From assembly GCA_037953745.1 (NCBI GenBank), contig JBAKBP010003115.1, forward strand, positions 96,242-160,241: DNA of 64,000 nucleotides, read 5' to 3'. The stretch comes from Lithodes maja (taxonomy: Eukaryota > Arthropoda > Malacostraca > Decapoda > Lithodidae). The translations under genes were made by a program, and so were the position numbers. The notes under the pieces were generated by a model. It did no database searches. It had not been told where the DNA came from and saw only the letters and a program-made list of their open reading frames with translations. Shown here piece by piece: positions 22,442 through 35,427 of this stretch (the first letter of the stretch is position 1; each line of letters begins with the position of its first letter).

Positions 22442-22990
22442 ATGAGTACCGGTAAATCTAAATTAGTTTCAATTGTAGGACATAGTTTAGTACCACGATC
22501 TATCGGGCCGGTTAGCGGTTCTGAAATACGTATTTTTCGTTCACCGGGCGCCAAAGTTTCCTGCTTTGAATCAAATCAAACTCTTGCTAGCGTTCTTGAT
22601 TGGTCTCATGATCTTACTATTTTATTTCTGGGTGGTAATGATATAAATGACAACTGCGTGCCATCCAACGTTGCTAATGATCTCCGATACGTTATAGAAC
22701 AAATTCACAGTCATTGTAATTCACATATCGCTGTTGTATTGATCGAGAATCGTAATCCTCCCGCTAATAATCGATTCAATGTCACATCAGCCAATTATAA
22801 ACGAATCGTCAATAACAGCAATAATAGGCTGAAGAGATTTTATAAGAACAGGAACCACGTGAGATTTTTGAGTGTGGGGGCAAAACCCTTTCAAAACACA
22901 ACCGATGGGATACACTTTGACGACGAGACTAAGAGTCACTTAATTCATAAATTCCGCAATACCATCAGACATTTCCTCGATCATAACTAA
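22442..22990 (+). CDS. SGNH/GDSL-like hydrolase encoded by the BEL element, copy 3
   Basis: Its 182-residue translation is identical to that of copy 2. Ser15 (GHS), Gly36, Asn66 (GGND) and Asp155/His158 (DGIH) are all present. ATG 22442, TAA 22988-22990, 17 bp from the gag-pol ATG. In this copy both SGNH and the gag start are open, so it shows the arrangement that was probably active: two separate ORFs with a short spacer, the second needing reinitiation, leaky scanning or a separate mRNA. No frame overlap or slippery site links them. Confidence 0.83.
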   Translation: MSTGKSKLVSIVGHSLVPRSIGPVSGSEIRIFRSPGAKVSCFESNQTLASVLDWSHDLTILFLGGNDINDNCVPSNVANDLRYVIEQIHSHCNSHIAVVLIENRNPPANNRFNVTSANYKRIVNNSNNRLKRFYKNRNHVRFLSVGAKPFQNTTDGIHFDDETKSHLIHKFRNTIRHFLDHN

Positions 22991-23007
22991 CAAGATTACC
23001 TACAACC

Positions 23008-26000
23008 ATGGAAGCAGCTAAACGATCACTCACAGCTTATAAGGGACACCTCACGAGAGCTATTCAAAACTGTGAACAACTTCTCAAAGCAACTACTGTG
23101 GATTTGGTAGAAGTAGAGCGAACTATAGACCGTTTGGTGTCAAAGTGGAACAATTATGAAGAAGGCTACACTAAATTAGAGGCTCTACTAATTGAGAGTG
23201 AAACTAAGGAAGATGTCATCGATAAAATGCAAGCAGAGTATTATAAACATGAAGCGGACTATCAAGATCACATAGTCAAGCTAAGAACAGCTGTTGCCGC
23301 TAAACCTGCGCAGAACTCCACAACTCCATCAGGCGGCACAGATAGTAACCAAGGTAGTGTAGCGGTAGTGAAGCCTAAGCTTCCATGCATCAAAATCCCC
23401 GGTTTTTCTGGAGACATCACAGAGTACGAGGCTTTTATAGATCAATTTCAGGCGCAAATAGGCAGCCGCTCAGATTTAGAGCCCGTTACAAAACTCCAGT
23501 ATTTGAAATCTCATTTAAAGGGCAGAGCATTGGATCTTATTGAAGGTAAAAGCTCCGTCACAGCCAACTACCAGAGTGCGCTTGACTCTCTGAAAGATAC
23601 ATACGGAGACGAAGAAAGGATAAAACACTGTCTGTTACATACGATAGTTAACTTGAATTCACCAAAACATGACAGAGGAGATCTTGAGACATTCAGAATA
23701 GCAATGTTAAACTTAACCAGAAGCCTTAGTAATAAACACGATTACACCTGCTGTGAATGGATAATCTCATCTTTATTCCAACATAAATTACCAAGCGCAA
23801 CCATCAGGCAGTTATATCTAAAGTATGAGACAAACTACTTTACCATAGCTCAGATCAATGAAGGCTTAAGAGATCTTGTATCACACATGGAAACAGAATC
23901 TCAAGCAAAGGCAAGTAGGAGTGAAAAGCAGGATACTCAGTGGAAAAGATCAGATAGGTCTACAGAAAAGACCATTGGAACCTACTACAACACCGAATCA
24001 AGAACCAAGCCGAAGGCAAAACCAGAACCTTCATGCATATTTTGTGGTGGATCACACAGAAATGCACAGTGCTCTAAATACGCCACTGGGACTGCAAGAA
24101 GCCAGCGGCTAAAAGAAATCGAACTCTGCACAAGATGTATGGGAACTCATTCCATCAAATCTTGTAACACCAGGCTACAAATCTGCCGTAGGTGTCAGAA
24201 GGGTGTACATCACACCAATTTATGTAAATCATTTGATAAATCTAACCAACAGAATAGTCAGAGGATGAACACTTCATCCACTGAGTATATAGCTCCACCT
24301 AAACAAAGTAATTCATCCACATCCAATGTAGCGCACATAAATGTTACTACGGGTTCAACAATATCTAGATTCTCCGGAGTGGCTCTGTCAACGGGATTAG
24401 CAAATCTAGAACATGGCGGAAACGAAAGGGAGGTTAGACTGTTCTTTGATAGCGGTTCACAGAAATCTTTCATAACTAGAAGCCTTGTAAATCAGACAAA
24501 ATTACCCTTAAAGACGTCTGTGAAGATGACTCTTAATGGATTCATGGGCCAACCTGTTACCCAAAATTATGACTTAGTCAAACCAATAATAAAGGTGGGA
24601 AACCGGAGGAAAAGGATCACAGCAGTAGTAGTGGATGAGTTACCGCAAACCATTGTGACTGCTGGAATATCAGGAGCTATGGAACATTTAACCAGGAAAG
24701 GGATGAAACTAGCAGATACCATACCCCACAATGATCAAGTAGGACCTGTGGGTATACTAATTGGCGCAGATCACTACTATGATTTTATATCACGTCACAC
24801 AGTTGTACGTGAAGGCATAAACCTGCTCAAATCTCCAGCTGGATATATACTAACAGGAAATATTCCTACTAAGTACAACACATTGAGTGGATCTAATCAC
24901 GATACACAGAATATTATACCAGAGTCTGTCCTAGTGATGAGGATTACGGACCATATGGATCCCCTTATTGGAGTGGAAACTCACCTTGAAGAAGAGTCTG
25001 AGGTTCACAAACTATGGGATTTAGACACGTTGGGAATCGATGTCACTGAGCCAATGCCAGATGATCGTATGTCCTATAAAGTATACCTGGACTCTTTGAA
25101 ATATGAAGCAGGACAATACTGGGTTAAGTTACCATGGAAGTTGAATAAAGCTGATCTTCCGAACAATTATTCAAGAGCAATTGGACAAATGCACTCCCTA
25201 GTTAAAGAACTGAAGAGAAAAGACAAGATTGAGATATACCAGAAGATTCTTGACGATCAACTAGAGGCAGGATTCATTGAAGAAGTACCCAAGCCTACAC
25301 CTAATGATCAATCCCACTACTTGCCACACCATGCAGTTGTTAAAGAGTCGGCTACAACACCATTAAGAATAGTGTTCAATTGTAGTTCACGAGCAAACAA
25401 AGGTAGTCCCTCTCTGAATGACTGTTTAATGACAGGTCCCCCATTGACTAGCAAACTATATGATGTGCTTCTCAAATTTAGAACTAATCAACATGCATAT
25501 ACAGCGGATATTTCAAAGGCGTTCCTGAGAATTGGGCTACAAGAGGAAGATCGTGACTACACAAGATTTTTATGGCCAATTGACATACAAGATGTGAATA
25601 GTCCACTAAGAACATTACGGTTCAAGTCGGTCCTATTTGGTGCCACAAGCTCACCATTCTTGCTTCAGGCCACGATAGATTTTCATCTGAAGTCTTCAGA
25701 AAGCCCCATCAAGGAAATGTTGGCCTCCAATTTCTATGTAGACAATTTCCAAGGGACAGTGATGAATGAAGATAAATTGACATACATATATAAGGAAGCC
25801 AATAGAGAACTCCAGCATGCTAATATGCCGCTAAGACAATGGGTCACCAACAATACAAAGCTGAACACTGCAATTGAGAAAGACTTTCCCGGATATAAAA
25901 TTCCAGACACGACATCAGTTCTTGGAATATTATGGAACGTTAAAGAAGATGTATTGAAGTTGAAGCCAGTGAAATATGTCGACAGTCAATCAAGCTCCAT

Positions 26001-28406
26001 TACAAAAAGACAGCTACTAGCCAAAGTTAGTAAATTATTTGATCCCCTAGGTATAATGTCACCTATCACTATAAAGGGAAAACTATTGGTTCAAGAAGCT
26101 TGGCGCCTTAAAGTGGAGTGGGATGACATTCTCCCTGAATTCTATGTTGATGAATGGAAAGAGTTGGAATCTGAATTTCAGCAGCTATCAAGTCTACAGG
26201 TACCCAGGTCCACAGCACATGAAACAACTCCATGCTCTCTACACATATTCTGTGACGCTTCCACAAGGGCATACGGTGCAGTTGCATATTTGGTGGATGA
26301 TTCAAACTCCCTACTTCTAACCAGTAAGGCAAGAGTAGCCCCATTGAAGTCTAGGACCATACCTCAACTAGAACTAACTGCACTGCTTGTCGGAACAAGA
26401 CTGGGATCATACATTAATCATATCTTAGGAAACCTGAACATCATTAAAACTTACTTATGGTCAGATAATGAAGCTTGTCTGCAATGGGTGAAAAATGACA
26501 ACTCTAAAATACCATATGTGAAAAACCGTGTTGCAGAAATTAAAGAACTACAAAAGGGATTTGTGTTTATGCACGTAGACACCAAGAATAATCCTGCAGA
26601 TCTGCTCAGTAGAGGCGTCAAAGTACAAAGGCTTGACTCTTTATGGTTTAATGGTCCAGAGTGGTTGACGGATCCTAAACTTTGGCCTATCCAAAAGCCT
26701 TATGTTGTATCAAACATTCTTGTGCCAGACGTTCTATCACTCATAAGTAGTAATCCAAGCCCTTTGGTAAATCCCAATAGATATTCAACTCTTGGTAAAT
26801 TACTGAGAGTAACAAAAGGGGTGATGGACTTTGTCAATAACTTGTTTGCAAAGAGAAGATGGAATCGCAGATTGAAGATTCAGTGTCCCATGACCTATTG
26901 GATAAAACATCTACAAAGTGAAGTATATGAGGATGAACTGCAAACTCTATCAAGGAAGGAACCAGAATCACAACCTGAGACATCTAAAAAGATACTCAGA
27001 TCAAATAACTTCTTAATTCACCGCTTAGGGTTATTCCTTGATGAGGAAGGCCTCATTAGATGTAAAGGGAGAATCCATCATTCATCTTTGCAATATAGTA
27101 CTAAACATCCCATCCTACTGCCAAAGAAGCATTGGTTTACTGAACTGGTGATAGAAGCCTCACATGAGACTACCTTACATGGAGGGATTGCCGAAACCTT
27201 AATAAACATACAACAACAATTCTGGATACCAAAAGCTCGTCAAGCCATCAAGAAATGCCGCCAGAAATGTGTAGTTTGTAAAAGATATGATGCCAGAAAG
27301 ATCAGGTATCCCACATCACCACCTCTTCCCGAAGAACGTGTGCAGCAAACAGCTCCCTTTCAAGTTGTGGGAGTAGATTATACTGGAGCAATCCAGTTGC
27401 AGGGACCCAATGGAGAGGAACAGTCTACGACAAAAGTTTATGTCTGTCTGTTTACTTGTGCTAACACCAGGGCTGTACATTTAGAACTTGTAACAGACAT
27501 GTCTGCCAGCACCTTTTTAAGAGCATTTCGGAGATTTTCAGGCAGACGGTCATGCCCTCGTCTCATAATTTCGGACAATGGATCAAATTTCAGAGCAACG
27601 GAACCACTCCTTAAAAGTTTTTTTCAAATGACTGAGGTACAAAATTTCTTTGAGGGTCGCGTTGTGAATGGAAGTTCATTCCCCCTAAAGCTCCATGGCA
27701 GGGTGGATTTTACGAAAGAATGGTGGGTGTCGTCAAAAGATGCTTGTGCAAGGTGTTGCATAATAAGAGGGTTAGTGTAGATGAATTGAGGACGGTTCTA
27801 GTGGAAATCGAGGCTAGAGTAAATAACCGACCACTAACCTATGTACACGAAGATATTGATGAGCTTCAAGCCCTGACACCCAACCATCTGTTACAAGGAT
27901 CCCCCATTCAAGTCCTACCACCTGTGATTAATAAAGACGCTATAAAGGACCCCGATTTCTTACTGAACTTGGCTACTCCTACTACAGAGAAGTTGACCAC
28001 AAGCTTCAATCATCTCAACAAATTGCTCAAACAATGGCAGAGAGTATGGCAACAAGATTACTTGACATCATTGAGAGAGTACCATTATGGAAAGAAACCT
28101 AGTGCTGAAACTCGTTTGATGGTTGGAGACGTGGTTTTAATAGATTGTGAAACTCCAAGATCAACCTGGCCTCTTGGGAAAATAGTTTCTCTGCATCCAG
28201 ATACATATGGTACCGTGAGAGTGGTTAAAGTGCTGTCAAAGGGTAAGGTATCTCTAAGGACAGTAGACAAATTAATACCCTTAGAAATATCTAGTGAAAG
28301 TACTCTCGATACCACGCAAACAGTGCCAATACAGAAAGGTCAGAGACCTAAACGACAAACAGCAATCAAAGCCCTGTCAAAGATACATGAACAACTGATG
28401 ACTTAG
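23008..28406 (+). pseudogene. gag-pol: BEL/Pao gag-pol polyprotein, copy 3 (single integrase frameshift)
   Basis: Open from ATG 23008; codon 38 is CGA (Arg), showing the TGA of copies 1 and 2 is derived. A 1-nt deletion at about 27658 (GGTCGCG where the others have GGTCGGCG) shifts the frame after residue ~1551, and the shifted frame ends at 27780. The original frame resumes downstream (open 27720-28406, with integrase C-terminus and DUF5641). The break is again between the second Asp (1523) and Glu (1570) of the DDE motif. Domains upstream are as in copy 1: DUF1759, zinc knuckles 343-406, DSG 481, RT 834-913, RNase H from 1083, HHCC 1386-1424. Private changes include Lys in EGKSS, Asp in HDTQN, Val in DVTE, Ala in EASHE and Gln in INIQQQF; the last two fall in the integrase zinc-binding region but spare the HHCC residues. 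Confidence 0.93.
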
Positions 28407-28563
28407 ATTATATAGTAAAGTTAAGAAGTGGAGGATTAGGTTGTACATAAAAAAAAAAAAAAAAAAAAAAATGCTACCACTTCATATTGGGTTATTGGTG
28501 ATGGTAATAAGTTTAGGTTTAGTTAATGTATGAGGGTTAAGTGCTTTCTGGCGCCCCCCAGGA
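28407..28563 (+). other. gag-pol to 3' LTR spacer of copy 3, with A23 tract
   Basis: A-run of 23 at 28449-28471, otherwise as in copy 1, ending in a C-rich GGCGCCCCCCAGGA before the LTR. No ORF and no env-like gene. Confidence 0.75.
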
Positions 28564-29558
28564 TGTGGGAAATATTATCCCACAGCGGATAATGTTAGTT
28601 AACCTATAAATGTTCGCGTAATATAAATAATGTGGGGTAATTAACATCTTTCCTTTAATATTCTCAAGCATGAAAATTCCTACATATATTTAAATAACAC
28701 TCTGTATCCAAAAAATATAGTTTACATATATCCATAAATATTAGTTTGAGCCATCTAAGAAGATACTCAAACTTAACATACAATATATAAATACTGTTCA
28801 ACTATTCGAGCCATCTAAAAAGATACTCGAATGAATTAATGATCACGCTATAAATAAAAGGAATCCGAGTTTACGAAGTTCACGAAGCAACTGTACGTAT
28901 TATTGCGAGTCCGAACGAGATAGCTAAAAATAGATTATAAGCTCTCGAAGCAGTGAACTGAAAATTACCGGGCATAATTTACCGAGCATAACGCCAGTTA
29001 CTATCACGACACCGTGGATACCACACCTCTCAAGTTAATGTTCGTCCAGCCTACGGTATTATATCTATAGTGATTGCCTGGGTAAAAGTGTTAACATATA
29101 ACTTCATAATAGTGACACGTGTCAACGGAATCTACCCAGACAACACATCGCAGTGACAACGATAATTATAACGCTCGTGCGCTTTCCGAGGATAAAGTAT
29201 CCGTTTATTTACCGGCTGGCCAGTTAGGTATTTTAGGGTATCTTTTAGGAGGGCGTTACGAGGCATACCCTCCAAAAACCAAAAGTAAGTTTTGTATATT
29301 GCGCTAACTTTTCTTTTGTGACAATAATTGATCGACCTTGCTATCTAAATATAATTACGATTGAAACTATCAACAGGCATAAGGTAGACCGGAAATTAAT
29401 TAATATTTATTATCTTTCTTACAGAATTACTTGTTTGCCGGATCCAACCGAGCCGTAAGTTAATTATAGAACTTGTTATTGTAAAGCCCGAATAATAGTT
29501 GTGTGTGAAGGTTGCTGATCATCGAGGGGCGATTAGGGCGGTCGCTACAGTTAACATT
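28564..29558 (+). repeat. 3' LTR of copy 3 (995 bp)
   Basis: Looks identical to the 5' LTR of the same copy. Landmarks: hairpins 28744-28772 and 28804-28832, TATA 28849-28856, palindrome 29113-29124, donors 29285 and 29455, acceptor ending 29424. It is followed by GACGA and array block C, so a promoter in this LTR would read into the array in the acidic-codon sense. Confidence 0.94.
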
Positions 29559-31455
29559 GACGAAGACTTCGACGACGACGACGAAGACTTCGACGACGAC
29601 GACGAAGACTTCGACGACGACGACAAAGACTTCGACGACGAAGACTGCTTTGACGACGACGAAGACTGCTTTGACGACGACGAAGACTTCGACGACGATG
29701 ACGAAAACTTCGACGACGACGACGAAGACTTCGACGACGACGACGAAGACTTCGATGACGACGACGACGACGAAGACTTTGACGACGACGACGAAGACTT
29801 CCACGACGAAGACTTCCATGACGAAGACTTCCTCGACGAAAACTTCATCGACGATGACGAAGACTTCGACGACAAAGACTTCGACGACGACGACGACGAC
29901 GAAAACTTCGACGACGACGACGAAGACTTCGACGACGACGACGAAGACTTCGACGACGACGACGAAGACTTCGACGACGATGACGAAGACTTCTTTGATG
30001 ACGACGAAGACCTCAACGACGACTACGAAGACTTCGACAACGACAACGAAGAAGACGACGAAGACTTCGACGACGACGACGAAGACTTCGACGACGACGA
30101 CGAAGACTTCGACGACGACGACAAAGACTTCGACGACGAAGACTTCTTTGACAACGACGAAGATTTCGACGACGACGACGAAGACTTCGACAACGACGAC
30201 GAAGACTTCAACGACGACGACGACGAAGACTTCGACTTCGACGACGACGACGAAGACTTCGACTTCGACGACGACGACGAAGACTTCGTCTTCGACGACG
30301 AAGACTTCGACGACGACGACGAAGACCTCGACTTCGACGATGAAGACTTCGACGACGATGACGAAGACTTCGACAATGACGACGAAGACGACGACGAAGA
30401 CTTCGACGACGACGACGAAGACTTCAACGACGAAGACTTCAACGACGACGACGAAGACTTCCACGACGACGACGGCGAAGACTTCCACGACGACGGCGAA
30501 GACTTCGACGACGACGAGGAAGACTTCGACGACGACGACGAAGACTTCGACGACGACGACAAAGACTTCGACGACGAAGACTGCTTTGACGACGACGAAG
30601 ACTTCGACGACGACGACGAAGACTTCGACGACGACGACGAAGACTGCTTTGACGACGACGAAGACTTAGATTTCGACGACGACGACGACGACTTCGACTT
30701 CGACGACGACGACGAAGACTTCGACGACGAAGACTTCGACGACGACGACGAAGACCTCGACTTCGACGATGAAGACTTCGACGACGATGACGAAGACTTC
30801 GACAACGACGACGAAGACTTCGATGACGACGACGACGAAGACTTCGACGATGACGACGAAGACTTCGACGACAACGACGACGAAGACTTCAACGACGACT
30901 ACGAAGATTTCCACGACGACGACAAAGACTTCGACGACGACGGCGAAGACTTCGACGACGACGACGAAGACTTCGACGACGACGACGAAGACTTCGACGA
31001 CGACGAAGACTTCGACGACGACGACGAAGACTTCGACGACGACGACAAAGACTTCGACGACGAAGACTGCTTTGACGACGACGAAGACTTCGACGACGAC
31101 GACGACGAAGACTTCGACGACGATGACGAAGACTTCGACGACGACGACGACGACGAAGACGACGACGAAGATTTCGATGACGACGACGACGACGAAGACT
31201 TCGACGATGACGACGAAGACTTCGACGACGACGACGACGACTAAGACTTCCACGATGAAGACTTCCTTGACGAAGACTTCCTCGACGAAAACTTCAACGA
31301 CGACGACGAAGACTTCGACGACGACGACGAAGACTTCGACGACGACGACGAAGACTTCGACGACGAAGACTTCGACGACGACGACGAAGACTTCGACGAC
31401 GAGGACGAAGACTTCGACGACGACGACGAAGACTTCGACGACGACGACGAAGACT

Positions 31456-31486
<31 letters not shown>

Positions 31487-31535
31487 AGACTTCGACGACG
31501 ACGACGACGACGACGAAGACTTCGACGACGACGAC
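29559..31535 (+). repeat. Block C proximal part, colinear with blocks A and B
   Basis: Shares with A and B the opening units, the two TGCTTTGAC units, TTCATCGACGAT, the GACCTCAACGACGACTAC variant and the GGCGAA pair, in order. Near 30898 it has TACGAAGATTTCC where A and B have the stop TAAGATTTCC. It departs near 31240-31540, where GACGATGAAGAAGAC units appear that A and B lack. It is the remainder of the unit interrupted by BEL further left. Confidence 0.75.
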
Positions 31536-31943
31536 TAAGACTTCGACGACGACGACGAAGACTTCGACGACGATGAAGAAGACTTCGACGACGATGAAGA
31601 AGACTTCGACGACGACGACGAAGACTTCGACGACGACGACGAAGACTTCGATGACGACGACGACGACGAAGACTTCGACGATGACGACGAAGACTTCGAC
31701 GACGACGACGAAGACTTCGACGACGACGACGAAGACTTCAACGACGACGACGAAGACTTCCACGATGAAGACTTCCATGACGAAGACTTCCTCGACGAAA
31801 ACTTCGACGACGACGACGAAGACTTCGACGACGACGACGAAGACTTCGACGACGACGACGAAGACTTCGACGACGACGACGAAGACTTCGACGACGACGA
31901 CGAAGACTTCGACGACGACGATGACGACGACGACAAAGACTTC

Positions 31944-32686
31944 GATGACGTCGAAGACTCCTGTGACGACGACGAAGACTTTGACGACGACAAAGACTTC
32001 GATGACGTCGAAGACTCCTGTGACGACGACGAAGACTTTGACGACGACGACGAAGACTTTCGACGACGAAGACTTCGACGACGACGACGAAGACTTCGAC
32101 GACGACGACGACGACGAAGACTTCGACGACGACGACGAAGACTTCGACGACGACGACGAAGACTTCGACGACGACGACGAAGACTTCGACGACGACGACG
32201 AAGACTTCGACGACGACGACGAAGACCTCTACGACGACGACGAAGACCTCGACTTCGACATCGAAGACTTCGACGACGACGTTGAAGATTTCGATGACGA
32301 CGACGAAGACTTCGACGACAACGACGAAGACTTCCACGACGACGACGAAGACTTCGACTACGACGACGACGACGAAGACTTCGACTTCGACGACGACGAC
32401 GAAGACTTCGACGACGACGACGAAGACTTCGACTTCGACGACGACGACGAAGACTTCGACTTCGACGACGAAGACTTCGACGACGACGACGAAGACTTCG
32501 ACGACGACGACGACAACGAAGACTTCAACGACGACGACAAAGACTTCGACGACGATGATTTCTTTGACGACGACGAAGACTTCGACGACGACGACGAAGA
32601 CTTCTTTGATGACGACGAAGACTTCGACGACGACGACGAAGACTTCGAGGACGACGACGAAGACTTTGACGATGACGACGAAGACT

Positions 32687-32717
<31 letters not shown>

Positions 32718-35427
32718 AGACTTCTTTGATGACGACGAAGACTTCGACGACGACGACGAAGACTTCGACGACGACGACGAAGACTTCGACGACGACGACG
32801 AAGACTTCGCCGACGACGACGAAGACTTCGACGACGACGACGAAGACTTCGACGACGACGACGAAGACTTCGCCGACGACGACGAAGACTTCGACGACGA
32901 CGACGAAGACGACGACGAAGACTTTGACAACGACGACGAAGACTTCGACGACGACGATGAAGACCTCGATTTCGACAACGAAGACTTCGACGACGACGAC
33001 GAAGATTTCGATGACGACGACGAAGACTTCGACGACAACGACGAAGATTTCCACGACGACGACGAAGACTTCGACTTCGACGACGACGACGAAGACTTCG
33101 ACTTCGACGACGACGACGAAGACTTCGACTTCGACGACGACGACGAAGACTTCGACGACGACAACGAAGACTTCGACAACGACGACGAAGAAGACTTCGA
33201 CGACGACGACGAAGACTTCGACTTCGACGACGACGACGAAGACTTCGACTTCGACGATGACGATGAAGACTTCGACGACGACGACGAAGACTTCGACGAC
33301 GATGACGAAGACTTCGACGACGAAGACTTCTTTGACGACGACGAAGACTTCGACGACGACGACGAAGACTTCGACGACGACGACGAGGACTTCGACGACG
33401 ACGACTAAGACTTCTTTGACGACGACGAAGACTTCGACGACGACGACGAAGACTTCGACGACGACGACGAAGACTTCGACGACGACGACGAAGACTTCGA
33501 CGACGACGACGAAGACTTCGACGACGACGACGAAGACGACGACGAAGACTTCGACGACGACGACGAAGACTTCGACGACGAAGACTTCGACGACGACGAC
33601 GAAGACTTCGACGACGACGACGAAGACTTCGACGACGACGACGAAGACTTCGACGACGACGACGAAGACTTCGACGACGATGACGAAGACTTCTTTGATG
33701 ACGACGAAGACCTCAACGACGACGACGAAGACGAAGACTTCGACAACGACGACGAAGACTTCGACGACGACGACGAAGACTTCGACGACGACGACGAAGA
33801 CTTCGACGACGACGACAAAGACTTCGACGACGAAGACTGCTTTGACGACGACGAAGACTGCTTTGACGACGACGAAGACTTCGACGACGATGACGAAGAC
33901 TTCGACGACGACGACGAAGACTTCGATGACGACGACGAAGACTTCGACGACGACGACGAAGACTTCCACGACAAAGACTTCCATGACGAAGACTTCCTCG
34001 ACGAAAACTTCATCGACGACGACGAAGACTTCGACGACAAAGACTTCGACGACGACGACGACGACGAAAACTTCGACGACGACGACGAAGACTTCGACGA
34101 CGACGCCGAAGACTTCGACGACGACGACGAAGACTTCGACGACGATGACGAAGATTTCTTTGATGACGACGAAGACCTCAACGACGACGACGAAGACTTC
34201 GACAATGACAACGAAGAAGACGACGAAGACTTCGACGACGACGACGAAGACTTCGACGACGACGACAAAGACTTCGACGACGAAGACTTCTTTGACAATG
34301 ACGAAGATTTCGACGACGACGACGAAGACTTCGACGACGACGACGAAGACTTCGACAACGACGACGAAGACTTCAACGACGACGACGACGAAGACTTCGA
34401 CGATGACGACGAAGACTTCGACTTCGACGACGGCGACGAAGACGACGACGACGACGAAGACGACGACGAAGATTTCGATGACGACGACGACGACAAAGAC
34501 TTCGACGATGACGACGAAGACTTCGACGATGACGACGACGACGAAGACTTCCACGATGAAGACTTCCATGACGAAGACTTCCTCGACGAAAACTTCAACG
34601 ACGACGACGAAGACTTCGACAACGACGACGAAGACTTCGACGACGACGACGAAGACTTCGACGACGAGGACGAAGACTTCGACGACGACGACGAAGACTT
34701 CGACGACGACGACGAAGACGACGACGACGACGACGAAGACTTCGACGACGACGACGAAGACTTCGACGACGACGACTAAGACTTCGACGACGACGACGAA
34801 GACTTCGACGACGATGAAGAAGACTTCGACGACGATGAAGAAGACTTCGACGACGACGACGAAGACTTCGACGACGACGACGAAGACTTCGATGACGACG
34901 ACGACGACGAAGACTTCGACGATGACGACGAAGACTTCGACGACGACGACGAAGACTTCGACGACGACGACGAAGACTTCAACGACGACGACGAAGACTT
35001 CCACGATGAAGACTTCCATGACGAAGACTTCCTCGACGAAAACTTCGACGACGACGACGAAGACTTCGACGACGACGACGAAGACTTCGACGACGACGAC
35101 GAAGACTTCGACGACGACGACGAAGACTTCGACGACGACGACGAAGACTTCGACGACGACGATGACGACGACGACAAAGACTTCGATGACGACGAAGACT
35201 TCAACGACGACGACGAAGACTTCCACGATGAAGACTTCCATGACGAAGACTTCCTCGACGAAAACTTCGACGACGACGACGAAGACTTCGACGACGACGA
35301 CGAAGACTTCGACGACGACGACGAAGACTTCGACGACGACGACGAAGACTTCGACGACGACGACGAAGACTTCGACGACGACGACGAAGACTTCGACGAC
35401 GACGATGACGACGACGACAAAGACTTC
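31944..35427 (+). repeat. Higher-order repeat interval (3484 bp)
   Basis: Delimited by the rare variant GATGACGTCGAAGACTCC at 31944 and 35428. In both places the variant is doubled with a 57-bp spacing (31944/32001, 35428/35485) and is followed by the frame-shifting GACTTTCGACG. Internal unit order is repeated in the next interval. Confidence 0.75.

Larger units (their letters stand above)
21389..29558 (+). mobile_element. BEL/Pao LTR retrotransposon, copy 3 (complete, 8170 bp)
   Basis: Complete element flanked by GACGA at 21384-21388 and 29559-29563. Its two LTRs (21389-22383, 28564-29558) look identical by eye, pointing to recent insertion or recent homogenisation. It is the only copy here with an open gag N-terminus; its single visible lesion is a 1-nt deletion in integrase. 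It is the last element before the 34-kb array. Confidence 0.96.
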
